Of a DNA stretch of 64,000 bases, positions 46,172 through 60,700 are shown one piece after another. Origin of the DNA: Ziziphus jujuba (lineage: Eukaryota; Streptophyta; Magnoliopsida; Rosales; Rhamnaceae). The notes under the pieces were generated by a model that ran no database searches, was not told the origin of the DNA, and saw only the letters and a program-made list of their open reading frames with translations. The translations under genes were made by a program, and so were the position numbers. Where the stretch lies: contig NC_083382.1 in assembly GCF_031755915.1 (NCBI RefSeq), positions 33,750,501-33,814,500 on the forward strand. The letters run 5' to 3'. The number at the start of each line of letters is the position of its first letter. Positions within the stretch are counted from its first letter, which is position 1.

Positions 46172-47361
46172 GCATGGAGTGATGCTAGTTTTATCTTTGT
46201 GAATCTGCCATTAAATCAGTTTGAGTAACCTAGAAGACATCGTGTGACTCAATTCTGCTCTTGTGCTGAAAGAAAGATTACAATGTACATATATTGAAAA
46301 GATTGGATAAACTGTTTATGGAGAAGAGAAGAGAAGGTCAGCAAAGTGAAGGTCTTCTTGATAATCTTGTATGGTTGCCGGCCAGTTTATCAAATTGTAA
46401 AATTTGCTGCTGGACTTGAATGATATTGGATAGGACTGGAGCTTTGCTACATCAGCATATTTGTGATAGCATTTCTTTCACGAAGTATGTATCTTCCAGA
46501 CTTTCTCCCCTTTTTTGGGGCTGCTGATACACTTTCATATGCACACATTATTCCTTTGTGTTTTACTTCATTTTTGTTTTCCTTTCCGATACGTTTTTTT
46601 CACTGATTAAAATCCCTAACAAAAAGAAACATCCATTTCAAACTAGTGTACATGCTGTCCATGTACAATCAAGGAATAAACATCAGACTAGTAATTAAAT
46701 AAGGTTTTTCTGTACAAAAAAGGCTTTAATCCTCAAAATTGTTTAATATTATAATCTAATTGAGCGTACTGCTTACAGATGTAAATAGAAGTAATTTAAT
46801 AGATAGTTACATCATCAAGGTAGCTGTTCAGAGAACCATAGGCATATTCAAAAAGTTGGAACCATTTGCTCCTTCAGTCAAAGAGTCCCAGCCACATTGG
46901 TTAGAGCTTCATAGTTTCTTGAAAAGCATCTTGATATGCCTGTATTGTTTCACATTTTTCCATAAATGGAGAATTTCTTATTTATGGTTAAGTTTACTAC
47001 GTGGAATGTTGGAAATAGTAATTACAACATTGTTTACGAAGTGTTCACTCTGAGCCCCTCCCTGGTTACCATGACCATTGTGCAAGGACGTTTCGGGTCT
47101 TATGTTATTATTAAGAACTGCTTCAAAGCATTAAACCATGGAAAAAATCATGTTCGAGTCCCAAAGTTTGAAATCCCATTCCTAGAAGAGCAGTGGCCCA
47201 TAAGATCTGAATTTTCTCTTTAAAAAGGTGGTAAATTCCTGGCCAAAAAATAGAGCAACATAGAAATGTAAGATCATGAACCATTTTTTTTTTTTTTTTT
47301 TTTTAAGTTTTATATTTTCCACTCATTCTGTCTGAAGTTATTTATGCTTGAGAGAATAGAA
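46172..47361. other. Tail-to-tail spacer between PPR and kinesin genes
   Basis: About 1.2 kb with the PPR 3' UTR and the kinesin 3' end. There is a T homopolymer at about 47285-47304. An isolated GTTCGAGTCCC near 47153 resembles a tRNA B-box, but no matching A-box or cloverleaf was found. Confidence 0.55.
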
Positions 47362-50300
47362 TCAGAAACCACCTTTATTTAATAGCTTTTGAGTCTTACC
47401 TGAGTTCTTGGTATTATCTTTTGATTTCACCATTGTAGTAAACAGGTCTTTTGGTTTCGATTTGCCTGCAAATAACCCTCTTTGGGATCTCATTTCGAGT
47501 ATGCTGGGTTTTGATCCCACTGCTGAGCTCTGATCTAAGTTGTCCAAGCCTTCTTTTTTACCTTCTTTCAAACCCATATCAGCAGGCACTTGTGGAGAGT
47601 GTGGTTCTTGTTCTGATTTTGAGATTGACAACCCAGAATCTTCTCTTGCATCCAACATTCTATAATCAACATCATTTTTAGAATGTTGACTCCTTTCACT
47701 GTTGTTTGACCAAAAATAATTTGAACATTCTCTTTCATCCTTTGCTTCTTGCATTTCCACACACTTGTTGATGGGATTATTATCTTGATTGGGACTATCA
47801 GTTTTGCTTTCTTCCATTGACTGTCCATGTAATGAACCTTTTGCATGCTTTATTATGTCTCCATCAGTTTTATCTGATGCACATATCAAATCACACCTTG
47901 AGTCCTTATTCACAAAATCCGCCAGAATTGGAGCTGTATCGATTTTAGTTATTCTTTGTATAGACCTTCCAGATCCCTTCATATTGACACCCTTCAGTTT
48001 TTCAAGGTTGGAAATATTTTCCCTTTCATTCTTATAATAATGTTCTTTCGCATCTTGCAATTTGTCTTTTTTCTGTCCATTACATGTATGTTTCTTCTCT
48101 GGGACAGGAATTGCTAAAACTCGTTTACTCTGATGAGAACTACCACTGATGGTAGGTTCCTTCTTATGTAACCGAAGCCAATTGTCAACCTTCAAATATT
48201 TTGCAGAGCTACAGTTATTAACCTTTCTATTTCCACACCCTTCATTGTTAACGAGGGAACCATGTACTGAACTCTCTGGTGATGTTTCTTGTTCCGGGAA
48301 TACTATCTTTTTAATGTCATACTCATCTTGAGTGTATTCTGTTCCATTATCTGCACTACTTTCCACATTCAGACCCATCAAACAGCTAGTTCTGGAAATA
48401 CTGCAATCTGAATTGTATGCTGAAGTGCACTTTACAGGGAAACCCACAGACTCAGCACGAGACAGTGGCCTTCTCCGTCTTGCAGTGGTTTTGGCTTTGT
48501 CTTCCAAAAGTTGGTGATTTATTCCAGATTTTCCTCTGCTGCAAAAAGTTGGCCTCATAAATCTTGGCACCTGCAATATGGTGGCTGCTATGTTATCTGT
48601 AGTTTTGTTCCTCATTCTTTCAGCATTATATTGATTCATTTCAATAAACGAATGGGAGGCATCTGGTTCTTCATTTGAAGATGGGGCTGTCCCCATCAAA
48701 TTTTCTAGTTCCACATGTAACTTCTTGATATTATTCATAATATCTTGGCGCTCATCTTCAATCATTTTCATTTTTTGCTGCAGATTCATCATCGCATTTT
48801 CCTTCTGCTCTCTCTCTTCCTGATATCCGAGGTTAAATCAAATGGCCATTGTTAGCGTGGATCAAATTTAGAAAAAGACAAAGCAACTTTCTGCATCAGT
48901 TTAGATGAGGTTATAAGAGTACTTGTAGGCTAATGCAAACCATCAGGAACCAAGTAAAGTGTTCGACCACTCCTGAATGTTGTTATTCATCCATTCAGTA
49001 AGTACAATCCAACACCAAAATAATCAGTGGATAAATTGCACTAATGTTTTAAATGAATTTTTGTTTTAAATGACCAAAAAGTCAATTATTGTGACATATA
49101 TGTCTTTGGCCAGAACAAAGATTTGAATTAGCTATTATGTTTCAATAAGTTTACTAAGTTACGTATGAGTTTATAGAAGTAACATAATTTATTTTCACTT
49201 ACAGCAGAATCAAGCATTCCCAGATGAATGCTTCTCACCCTTGTTGCGAAATTTAAAGAACATATTGTCTCACACAGATCTTCTTCTTTAGGACTGACAT
49301 GAACTAGCATCAGAGACTTTGAATCCTCTCCTGAAGATAAAAAAATATGCAGAATCAAGTGAAGAGTATAGAATAAGATACCCTTTTATTTTTGGTGCTA
49401 ACAATTAACAAACAGATACCTTCTAGAAGGAACAAATTAGCACAACATCTTTTCAATGTTATGAATTATTATAATACTCTTAACTTTGAAGCATATGGGA
49501 ACTGTTTTTAAGTTATAAATTGCTCTTTATGCTAAAAGAAATAAATATAAATAAAGTTACTTTCTTAATTTCTCCAATTAATTAATTTAATTTTCTGTAA
49601 AGTCAAATACTTGGTGGCATACACCATTAAATTAACAACATGTCATCCCCATATGTACCCTGTGTGTGTATATATATATATATATATATACACATTAAGT
49701 TGGACTGTTGTTGTTACCAAGTGTTTCATTGAACAAAAATAGATAATGTGATTGAGGGAAGAAATATGATTACCAAGGGAATCTTTAAGAACCTGTGTCA
49801 ACTTGCTGTTCCTATAACCGGATGCAAAAAAAGTTGTTAGTCAGTGCATACTTTCTAAGACTCAAAGAGCCCAATAAGTTAAAAAATTTCTTTGTTGTTT
49901 GTTATTTTCTTTTTATGATGATTGAAGAATGTTGGGAGTTACCTGTAAGGTACATGGCCATTTTTCTTTTGAAGGGCATTGATGACATCTCCAAGAGCTG
50001 AAAGCGACAAGTTGATGGCTTTTCCTTCATCAAGTCTTCTACCCCATGCCTTTGTCTTAAGCACACGCTCACTTCCCCCAAGGTCGATTAACCAAACTTT
50101 ATTTGTTTCTCTACGCCTCTCTGGAGCATCATAACATGTGATTGACAAACGAATCAAGCTGTAGAAAAAAGGTAGAACAAGCAATCCTAAGTTATTTCGT
50201 TTGCTTTCTAAGTTTTCCTACATTACATATAACAAAGTTGGTGAAAGTACCAGTGTGATCTGCTTGATTTAGTGTTAGAATTTGTAGAAGCGGTTGATCT

Positions 50301-53006
50301 GAATCGGCATCCTAATCTATATAGCTTCATAGCTTGATTGAAGTCATTCACTTGAATAGCCACAAGGTTGTCGATTTCAACCTCACCCCTTAAGTCTGTT
50401 CGAATTGAAAGGCTGCTCAGGTAAAACAGAAATTTTCAATGATCTCAAACTAGTATCTAGGCCTTAATTATGCCAATGTAATGTACAATAACAATCACTT
50501 GTATTGGCTCCTCTTTGTTGTTACATATGGCTTATGATAAGTTAACTAGTACATGTACTTTTTTTCTTTCGAAACATAGAAAGTGGTATTCACAACTTGC
50601 TTATGTAAGTCAAACAACATAAACATTGGGGGTGAACTTAACTTTTTGACATGCTTCTGAAGCCTCTTCAACTTCCAGTCATCTTTATAAGGTGAAGAAA
50701 AGAGGTTAGATGATTAACTCGATCAACTATTTTATTGGCAAGCCCATGATAATACCAGCACTACTGACACTAAACAATTAATAATTGGGGAATTCTTAAG
50801 AATTTTAGAACCAAAAATGTCTTGATTGTATATTATAAACAAGGATGCATCATATGAAAGTTGCTTGTGTGAGAACATTAGAGTACAATCTTTTAAGATT
50901 CTCTGCACTTCAATTTAATGCATACAGAAGGTGAATTATGGGGCTTATGAGTCCGGATCAATTCCAAACATCTAATACAGTGTGGTGGAAAAATGTATAA
51001 CTGATCAAAATAGATTATAGCAATGGAAAACTCCAAAATTGTCAAGAGTGTTGTAACAAATATACAAAAATATATATGCATATGCATCTGTTTATTTATA
51101 TGCATATAACTGCATAGCTTTTCCATGGTGTGGACATTTGCAAGTTTTTTAACTTGTGAATGCACCTCTATCCTCAAAAGGATAGGTGTTGTTTTGGATT
51201 ATAACTGCATACTCACCATGGCGGCATAGAATCCATTGCTTTCACTGGATGAGGGACAAGCAAGTCCTTGAGATTTCCTAAGTAAATCTCAAGCATACTG
51301 AAACTGAAGAGAAACGCATGGTTGCTATTGACTGCTTGCTTAAAAAGTGCTTCAATTGCACGTGGCACGACTCCTGGGAAATTAAGAGTACCTTCCTATG
51401 AAATTTATGCCAAAAAAGGAGTAGAGTCAGAAAGATTCTTTCTACTTATTTAACTGAAACATGATCGGCCAATACAGGACATGCAGTCTTTGGCTGCTAT
51501 ATATTCAGTCATCTAGTGTGTCATTTTTCCCTAAAACATGACTTTCTTTTTTTGCTATATCGTGGAAATTGAGCATTGTGTGGTAAACCCATGATGGCGG
51601 CAATTGGTCCTCACCATGGTGAAGGTTTTTCCAGTTCCAGTCTGTCCGTATGCAAAAATGCATGCATTGTAGCCATCCAGGGCCGATTTGATGACTGGCT
51701 CAACTTCTGAAAAGACTTCATCTGAAAGTTACAACTACCAAATTCTCAGTTAAAACACAGAGTCGGACAATCTGGATGAGTTATTGGCACATGCAAGGTG
51801 GCTGGTTACTTATTAGCCATGAGAAAATAGAAGAAATGACTTGCAAACAAAAAACTAAATGCACTGCAAGCACCTTGGGACGAATCTGCACCGAAAACCT
51901 TGTCAAAGCTGTAGGTTTTACCCTTATTATCAGCGAGCTTGAGAAGAACATTACTTGAGTCCAAAGCAGAAAGAGGTCTAAAATGGCCAAAATTCTCCTC
52001 TGATGTGATTGGTCTGATGCGACAAAATACACGAATGTTTCCTGCAAAGCCAATTTTAGTGAGCATATTATTTTCATTTTAATCATGGCCTTCATTCCAT
52101 TACTTATCTGATAATCTGATGGTATATATATATATATATATATATATTTGGGCAAGATTAAACTCATTAAAACTATGTCTAGATTTGAACTCTGGACCTG
52201 GAGATGTAGCCTACAAATACATAATCTGATTGGTATATGTGTTTATGCAGGCGCAACTGTGTGTGCTTGCGCACAAGCTATCTTGAATAAAAGAAGGGAA
52301 TCATACTCGTGGAAAGAGGAGCATTTGCGAGGGTTTACAAGAGTGAACATCAAACAGATAAATTCTAGATGGTAATAAAAACGCCGATTATATCACATGT
52401 TTTTAGAGACTATACTTGATCCATCTGACACCTTGAACTTGGCGATATAGCAAATAAAATAGGCCATTATTGCTGGTGTCTGTGTATGGTTTCCTTTTTG
52501 GACTGAAAACTTGGACCTTCTTTTGTAAGAACACTTGAAGTGCAATGTTTACTTTCAGTTTAACACAGATAGTTAATAGTTTTTAGTTGAAGATGTCTAA
52601 CCTTTCAAGTCCAGAAGGTCATTTAGGACCTGCCTTCTCTGTGCGTTGAGTTGATTTATGTGGGAAGTCAAGAAAGCAAGTTCATCTGTTAACAGGGAAC
52701 AGAAAAAGTGACAGGCCAGTGACGAGTGGTCAACATTTTTACATGGACATGCAGCTGCTGACACTCACAGGCACACAATATATAGAAAGCCTAGGATTTA
52801 CCTTCAATGTTTGGGATGAGACTGCTCATATCATCATCTTTTTTCTCTAAGGAATCTCTAATTGTTTCAGAGTGTGAAATTTCATATGGTAGGCTTTTTA
52901 TGATATCACAAACAGATTTGACCCAGCTAGATGTGAGATGTGACTTCAGGCCTAAAAGGGAATGGATTGTTTCATCAAGCTTGTGTACAGATTTTCTGGG
53001 GTCCAT
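47362..53006 (-). CDS. KIN-14 family kinesin (minus-end-directed type)
   Basis: Minus strand, ten exons: 52802-53006, 52602-52685, 51874-52041, 51615-51721, 51217-51395, 50251-50412, 49943-50158, 49774-49811, 49203-49330, 47362-48819; 914 residues. The motor domain follows a short about 95-residue N-terminus; the neck [19 protein letters not shown] is the KIN-14 signature. Nucleotide motifs are GQTGTGKT (178-185), SSRSH (297-301, spanning the exon 6/7 junction) and DLGGSER (327-333). Family members usually have DLAGSER; glycine occurs in the subgroup related to KIN-14T, which this resembles (low certainty on subgroup). After the motor comes a short coiled coil ([18 protein letters not shown]) and a long disordered Ser/Lys/Asp-rich tail of about 430 residues encoded by one exon. 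No calponin-homology domain is present. It probably works on cortical or spindle microtubules. Confidence 0.93.
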
Positions 53007-54879
53007 GGCATTTTCTTCCGAGGCTCTTTAAAATTTTGAAGGTGGTAGTAAGAATTGTATTCCTGTTTAATGTCTATATCTGCAACTGCACAGTTTCCTG
53101 GAAACAAATAAAAAAATGTACAAGGAATTCAATTTATAACAGGGGAATACATTACCAAGTATTATTATTTTGAAATGCTGTTTTGTGCTAAAACTATCAA
53201 AATGCATAATGGAAAAGAATGATTTCTAAATAGCAGAGAGACGGCACATTATCTGAAATCTCTCTCTCTCTCTCTCTCTCTTTCTTCTTGGTCTCTCAAT
53301 AATCAAACAAGTTCATTGACCATTTTTCTCTCTGTGAATAAAATTGATGGAAATAGAAAGCAACATAGAAAGAGAGAAGTGAAGTGCGATCGCTAAGGAA
53401 GGTCGTGAATGGTCACACTTGTGTGTGAAGAAACATGATCTAACTTGGATTTTTAATACAGAGAAACCATATGCAAAGGCAAAAGCAAATTTCAGTAAAA
53501 AGGGACAACAGCTAGTATTCACTGATAATCGAATTTCTAGTTTGGAAAACTGAAGCATCCATTGAAACATGGAATTATTAGTTTGGAAAGCAGAGACTTG
53601 AAACCATTACCTCAGAGAAGTGTAATCCAAACAAAAAAAAAAAAAATCTAGCTCAAGCAGAATATGACCTTTAACATCACAGCTGATCCTACAGAAGAAG
53701 AAAATTTTTGGGGGTTTGAAGAAGATACACCATGAAAGTTGATAAAGTAAAATATGCATTTGCAAGAAGCCATTGTGGACCAAGACATGGTCAACTGAAG
53801 GAATCAGGGCGCCCCAGCTTATGTATAATCCAGTCAAAACCTTTGAACGAGCCAATTCCCATTTCAAATAAACTGGGTTGAATAATATAACTGGGAATAT
53901 TTATTTGTTTATATATTTTCTCTTGGAACAAGGAGGAGTTGAATTGGTGGAGGGATTGTTACAGAAAGAGAGGAGATGGGAAGGAGGGAGAGAGGGAAAG
54001 TGAGGAGGAAAACTTAGTAGAAGGAAAGAATTATGAATTATGAAGACGTAGCCGTACCAGCAGTAGCAGTAAAAGGGAAAAAACAGAGATGGAATGCAAA
54101 AGCCCCATGTGCATGTGAAAGCAAGGTGAAGCACCTGGTGAAACTACATTCATTTCATATGTTACACAATACTGGTCATGATTGTTGGATTTTAGCTTCT
54201 TGACAAAATAGCTTGGCTATCTCCGCAGAGCAGACATGAGAGAGGGGGAGAGAGAGAGAGAGAGAGTGGCTGTTGGTGTTGGGGGTTGGTAAGGGGCCCC
54301 ATGAAGGTATATATGAAATATGTATATATTATCGGATCCATCCCCATTAGAACAACCAACCCGTAGGCCATAATAGCATTAGCAATTTATCACCAGCAAC
54401 CGCAAGTAATAAGGATCGATCAGATGGTACTTAAATTGAGTTTTGACATTTTCCCATTATTGCCAATTGCCAGTATTACCAATACAGCTCTCCGACCACC
54501 ATATTCCACCATTCTCCATTTTGGTCCCCATATGATACTCTCTCTCTTATGTATGTTTGCATACTACGCCAAATATTCACCAATCAATGGACCAAAGAAA
54601 ATTCCCTTCCAACTTATGATGATGACCCGGGAAGACAATAAATTAATACTTTTAAATCATATTTACTTGCTTTTGTAATGAATAACAAATAACCGACCAG
54701 TTCGGAGTTTAGAAATTAGAATGAATGTGACCTGTTCACTGTGGAATAATATTTGTTTTGGGGGGACAAGTTATATTAATTGTGTCTACATTATCAGTTC
54801 CGAGTTGTTTAATATATTTGTTGACAAAATTAAGGAAGGTGTCATGGTGATGAAGAATCTGGTAATAAGGGCATTATAC

Positions 54880-54910
<31 letters not shown>

Positions 54911-57533
54911 GGAGGAATCATTCACTACCAGCTAGCTATATAGCGTTTTATTTGGAATATAAAATTTGACACAGTAGAGCAGCACAAGAGGTAAATAGGA
55001 ATTAGGAAGGAAAGAGCAGCTAAATCTGAATCTGAACCTGATGGATGATATTTTGTATTTGTTGGTTAAGATGTTACAGATATGACCCACCACTCCAGTA
55101 GCACGTTTAAATAAAAGGGACCACCTGCATCATAAAGCTTGAGTCATTAATTGGGATTGCCTGCAGCCTACAGGAAAGGAACAGCTTCCTACTCTATTTA
55201 TACTTATAATATTATATTATTAATTTCTACTGCTGCAAAACTGCTGCCAATGATATAATATATTCATTCTATATATATATATATATACATACACCAGATT
55301 AATCATTATTATTATTATTTTTTTTTGGTAAAAAGGTTAAACACGATCTTACAAATACCTAAACATCACCAAATTAGATTTAGGTGCAGACTCGGCAACT
55401 GCAAGACTTTCCCTAATTGTCTGCAATCTATATAACCTACATATACCTTACAACCAATATTAACGCAATTAGGTGAGAGTTAGCATTAGCTACCATACCC
55501 CATCGCTCTCAACTCTCTATCAACTTTATATAAATAACCTAATAAATTCTCGTATATATTTTATACTAACCATGAAGAGCTAATATGCACATATTGCATA
55601 TTGGATTTTACTATAAAATGCAAGTACACCGGTTAATTATATTTAATCCAATAGTTATATCTAATTTGTATTGATTTGTATCATATGTAATTGGATTGCA
55701 TAACTTATCATGATTGTTGAATCATATATAATTGATCGGATATATTTTTGATACTGAAATCATAATCGTATTTTATAATAAAATTATAAATATATAAAAA
55801 ATTATGGTGAAATTATCTTAGTACATGAAAAGAGAGGAACATGATTTCTTGGACATTTAGCAAGATGATTGGCTTAATGATCTTAGCAAAATGAGATGAC
55901 TTCCGTTGGCATCTTGCAAGATGATCAGCTACTAGTCTTAATAAGGTGACTAGCTAGTCGATACCAAATGGAATGACTTTGAAGATCAAGTCAAATACTG
56001 GAGAATTGTATACCAAACACAAGGAGTTAATGGAATATTAGACCATAAGTACATTGTGTACTTGATTTCCTTAATAACAGGAGGTTGAGGGAAGTTAAAT
56101 GCTATGAAAAAGATACTCTCCCTTATTTCACGTAACAGAAAAACTATATCCTCCACATCTACATAGTAAGCAGGTTATGATCTTTATCCTCGTATAATGA
56201 GAAAAGCAGTTCCTTTATTCTCATGTAATCAAGGCATCATATTGAATGCCTGACTTATAAATAGAAGCAAATTTTCACTTGTGTGAGGGGACAAAGAAAG
56301 CTTAAAGATAGGCTTACGAAAGGAGATTTTCTAAAAGTTTACTCAGTATTATCAATAGAAACTTTTATTTATTTTTTTTCTCTTTTATTTTTAAATTTTT
56401 AAGTTTTTCGATTGTATTTAATTCGATCCAATTTTTTTTCCAAAACATATAATATTTATAAAATGTGAATATCCACGAATTATTAATTTGTAATTCATAT
56501 TTTCATCATGTAAAAAATATTATATATAAATAGATGAATGATTAAATGGGAATATAATCATGTGTCAAATACTAAATGGTCAAATTAATTAATGATTTAA
56601 AATTAAAATCTTAATTTACAAATAATAACTTTTAATAACTATTACATCAATATATGTCTAATATAAAATGAAAATTATGTTCATAATAAATCAAAACTAC
56701 GTATAGATATCAGGAGAGAAAATGTTGTGGTGGGCATTCGTGCTGGTGGTCTTGTAAGCGTTTGCTAATGTGGCACCAAATTAAAAGAATGAGGGTTGGG
56801 TGGTCTGGTGGGTCTCTAACAAGATTTAAAATATATATATATATATATATATAGAGTTATGTTGGGAAAAGAACGTTCGTTTCCTTCTCAAATTTACTCA
56901 AATCCAGCTGCAATTTCTCATCACATTCCTTCTTCCTGTATACCAAACCACCACCTCAACCATCGGTATCCTTATCCTTCCTTCAATACTTGTGGGTTAT
57001 CACCATTTTCCAAGCTTCAGTAGCAACTGAGGACGGGAAGGACTCTTTCCTTCATTCGCAAACTCCATTTCAAATGTTTGTTTGAGTTTTGTGGTATAAG
57101 ATTTAGCAAATACTTCTGTTAATTTGTAATTCTTGATCATTTACTGTGATTAGAAAATAACTGCTTTAATCAGTTATCTACGTCTGCTTTTGTAGGTATA
57201 TAACATGTATGCTTTTGTCTGGTGGGGAGGATGGATGATGAAAATAAACAAATCTATAGAGGGAAAATGTGCAGAGGGAAAGCTCAAATTTTGTGGATGG
57301 TTATTTATGACTTTAACAGGAAAGTAACAATTTCTAGTGGTTGGAGGAGAGAAGGGTTCCAAGATGACAGAAAAGGGAAGCCAGAGATGTCGGAAACAAA
57401 TAACAATATCCAGTTAGAAATAACCGAGGAGATGTAGCATTCATACGCATGGACAATCACCGTAAAAACCAAGCAGCGATAGCACCATAGGAAAACAGAG
57501 GATCCAGTTCCATCCATATCAAGCCCACTACAG

Positions 57534-57583
<50 letters not shown>

Positions 57584-57787
57584 GACACACACACATCAAA
57601 TACGAGAAACACTATCGAATTGCATTATTGCCAACATAACAAAAAAGCTCTCAAGCATGTGAACAAAAAAATATTACAAGGTACCTTTCATCCCAAGGAA
57701 CTAATATAACAATCAACATTTTACTAATGCATTGTACAGAGCATCGAGCACCACAACAAATAGATATTATCTAGCATAGATAACAAA
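53007..57787. other. Kinesin upstream region and gene-poor spacer
   Basis: From 53007 to about 54300 lie the kinesin 5' UTR and promoter, with a CT microsatellite at 53260-53281 and a GA tract at 54247-54266. From 54300 to 57787 the DNA is AT-rich, with AT tracts near 54892-54910, 55270-55287, 56829-56852 and a CT/TA compound tract at 57536-57582. A possible degraded LTR lies at about 55820-56360. I see no convincing gene. Confidence 0.55.
55820..56360 (+). mobile_element. Possible solo LTR or LTR fragment
   Basis: This moderately complex stretch stands out from AT-rich surroundings. It has a TATA motif (CTTATAAATAGAAGC, about 56248-56262), then TTTTCACTTGTGTGAGGGGAC and an ending with TCAATAGAAAC, in the order usual for the promoter, leader and poly(A) parts of plant gypsy-type LTRs. 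Borders and target duplications were not identified, so this is tentative. Confidence 0.35.
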
Positions 57788-60700
57788 TCAAGACTCCTGA
57801 GGTGCCTCAAATCTCGTTGGAGTGTCAATTCCCATCATGCAGCAGATGCCTGATATTAAGATTATAAGCAAAACAATGCCCTGAAGCATCACAAAAAACA
57901 TTGTTAGAACTCTACAATGATCATATACAAATACAAAGACCATACAAATCCACTAAACAAACAATATTACAACATAAAAACGTTCAAAGTGTCTTAACCA
58001 TCAAGGGTAAGGAGGAAAAGCAACCAGCAAAGACATCTTTTCAATGAACCACCTAAGATAGGTTTCACTAATGACCATACATACTAGATGTCTTTGGTGT
58101 CTTAGGTCGTAGAAAGAATCTTGGCAACTTATATTTTGGAGTATGACTTGTTAAGCTGTTAAAAAATGGGTTCAACTATGCAAATCAAACTAAAACAGTA
58201 TACAGTGAACAGATCTCTTTACTGGCCCATGTGCTGCATTAGACTATTTTTACTGTAGTCCAATCAAAATGAGCCTAACGTAAAACTGATCGGACTAAAG
58301 TTAAAACAGTCAGTCAAATCCAATTAGTCCCATTCACAGACAGGCCCTATGTGCATGGTCATACAATAGCAGAACAGATATTAGGTCATACATATGCAGT
58401 GTACTAAAACAATAGAAATGGGGCTTAACAGGGTACTAGCACAAGACTGGTTAGACAATTAAACTCTAATAAAATGTTGAGTTGGTAAAACCCTTAAAAA
58501 GTGAGTTAATTTTGTATCTCAAACAAATAGTTAACCTCAACTGGATCATCAAATAAATATGTTACTTATACAAGGAAATTAAGTTATACAAAATGTCTTA
58601 TTGGCTTCGTAGTCACCCATGTAGCCTCCCATGCAAATGAAATGGAGAAGTTAACTTCTCTGACTTTGTGGACTTTGGGCATAGCAAACAAATAGACACC
58701 AGATGACAATAAAGTGCACACATACTGAACACCAATATAAGACAGCTACTTACAACAAAAAGTCCTTCCAGAAGAGATGATTTGATCTGACAAACTTCAT
58801 CACAGAATGTAGAATTGGCCGAACTGTTTCCTGAGGCACTTTCAGCCAGAAACCTTTCTATTTCCCGATGAGAAGGATAATGAATTGAAGCAAAAGGATC
58901 TGTAACATAGAGAACCACATATTTTGCCCCAGATTGATCCACAGAATTAATAAGATCACCCAAAACTTCACCTGCACATTTAGTGAAAAAGATGTAAGCT
59001 CAAACAGATATAACCTATTTCATCAATCAAACACAATAATCAATTATATTTAAAGATAACATGTGGAGAGTAACAACTTAACATACTCTCCGAAAGTGAT
59101 TGCTCAGCTTCTTTTACAGATTCAGATCCTTCATGGCAGAACACAATCAAATCTACTCCCCCCTTTGTTCTCTTCTCCATCCTCGACCACAGATATTCCT
59201 ATTCATTTGAATGGGGAAAAAGGACATCAGATCTTTGTCACAGACCCCAAAATTTTACAATACCATTTACAATAGTCAAAAAGATTTACATGGACTGAGT
59301 GCAGGTTTTCAAGTTTCTGAAAATTTCCACCCACTGGAGAGCAGGACTGTGAGAAAGTAACATTAGTGAATATAATATCTGGCCCACAAATCTCTGTAAA
59401 CCCTGCAAGCAAAGAATTTGCCATTGTCTCCTCCTCCGATGCAGCAATGTACGGGAATGCCATTGAAAAATTAGATCTTGAATAGGCGACCTACTTGAGA
59501 TTACAGTAGGGTAAATGAACAACTCATACAAAATGTCTACCCAAACTAACCACAAACAGTTGGGAAAACTCTTCTTACCTTAAGCAAGTCCACTAGACCC
59601 CCATCAGCATGTTTCTTTGCATAAATATCTGAAGATTGGAACTACAGACAACAAAGGGAATATCAAGTTAGGCAATGAAGTTGCATTGTCTGAAATGCAA
59701 ATAACATCTTCCTCTTAAATAAGGTTAAGTTTTACAAGCAGGCATCATACGAGCTCTTAACCCTCCATTTGATTATTGGATATAACCATGGTTATAAAGG
59801 TTTCTAGATTGTCTGCTATTGAAAATCCAATTTTAAATTTTATTGTTTCACTATTTTTGTGCTTTACAAGAAGGAAGGGTAAATGCATAAGAACATAAAA
59901 TTAGCTAGGAAAAACAAAATATACAAGGGTTGGGCATCTGCTAGTTCAATAAGCAAGGGCAGCCATCACAGAATAAGAATTCCGCATCTAGTTAACAAAA
60001 ACAGTAAAGCCAAAAAGAGATTCTAAATTAAACTACAAGAATGATGATCTAAGAATTTCTTAGTATACAATAGTCTGTCTTTCAATTCCCATTAAGGATC
60101 CACAAAGATCAAGCATATAGGATGACTAAACAATTAAAGATGACATGTTAAACATTCTCACCTCTCTACCAACAAATACAAGAGCCAGATCCACAGGTTG
60201 CTTCAGTTTGTTCCCTGAGCACTAGGCATAAAGGGAAAAAAAAAAATTACATATGTATATATATATATATATATAAGGCAAATAAGACAATATGATAAGA
60301 TCAAACGAGTGCAATAACAGCAACTAAATGGCACAATAATAGGAAATTAAAGTACCACTATCTTTGACCAGCCTCCTTCAGATAGAACAGACTTTGCAAG
60401 GTCCTTTGGAGTGATGGTCTGATAATTTACAGCAGCCTCCAGTCTGTCATCGGAAACAATGTGATCACACATTATAACATAATTAAAGATTGGATTTGTG
60501 GTAGCAATGAAACAGAAAATAAGGAACAAGCACAACAATGAGTATAAAATGTGGATACAAAAATTGCCTAATGAGAAAAAAGATACGTAAAAGGAACGCA
60601 TATATATGAGTATATAATTTAGAGTGCTTCCAACCATGGAAGGTATGACAGGTTAATCATACACGTAAACAATGGGAGAAGTAGGCTATAGAGACGGGGA

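Noticed and set aside
47150..47165. tRNA-like B-box GTTCGAGTCCC
   Set aside because: No A-box at the expected distance and no acceptor-stem pairing, so not a tRNA; at most a SINE relic.
46760..47223. Two overlapping frames (97 and 85 codons) in the PPR-kinesin spacer
   Set aside because: No conserved motif, low-quality composition, and position in probable 3' UTRs.
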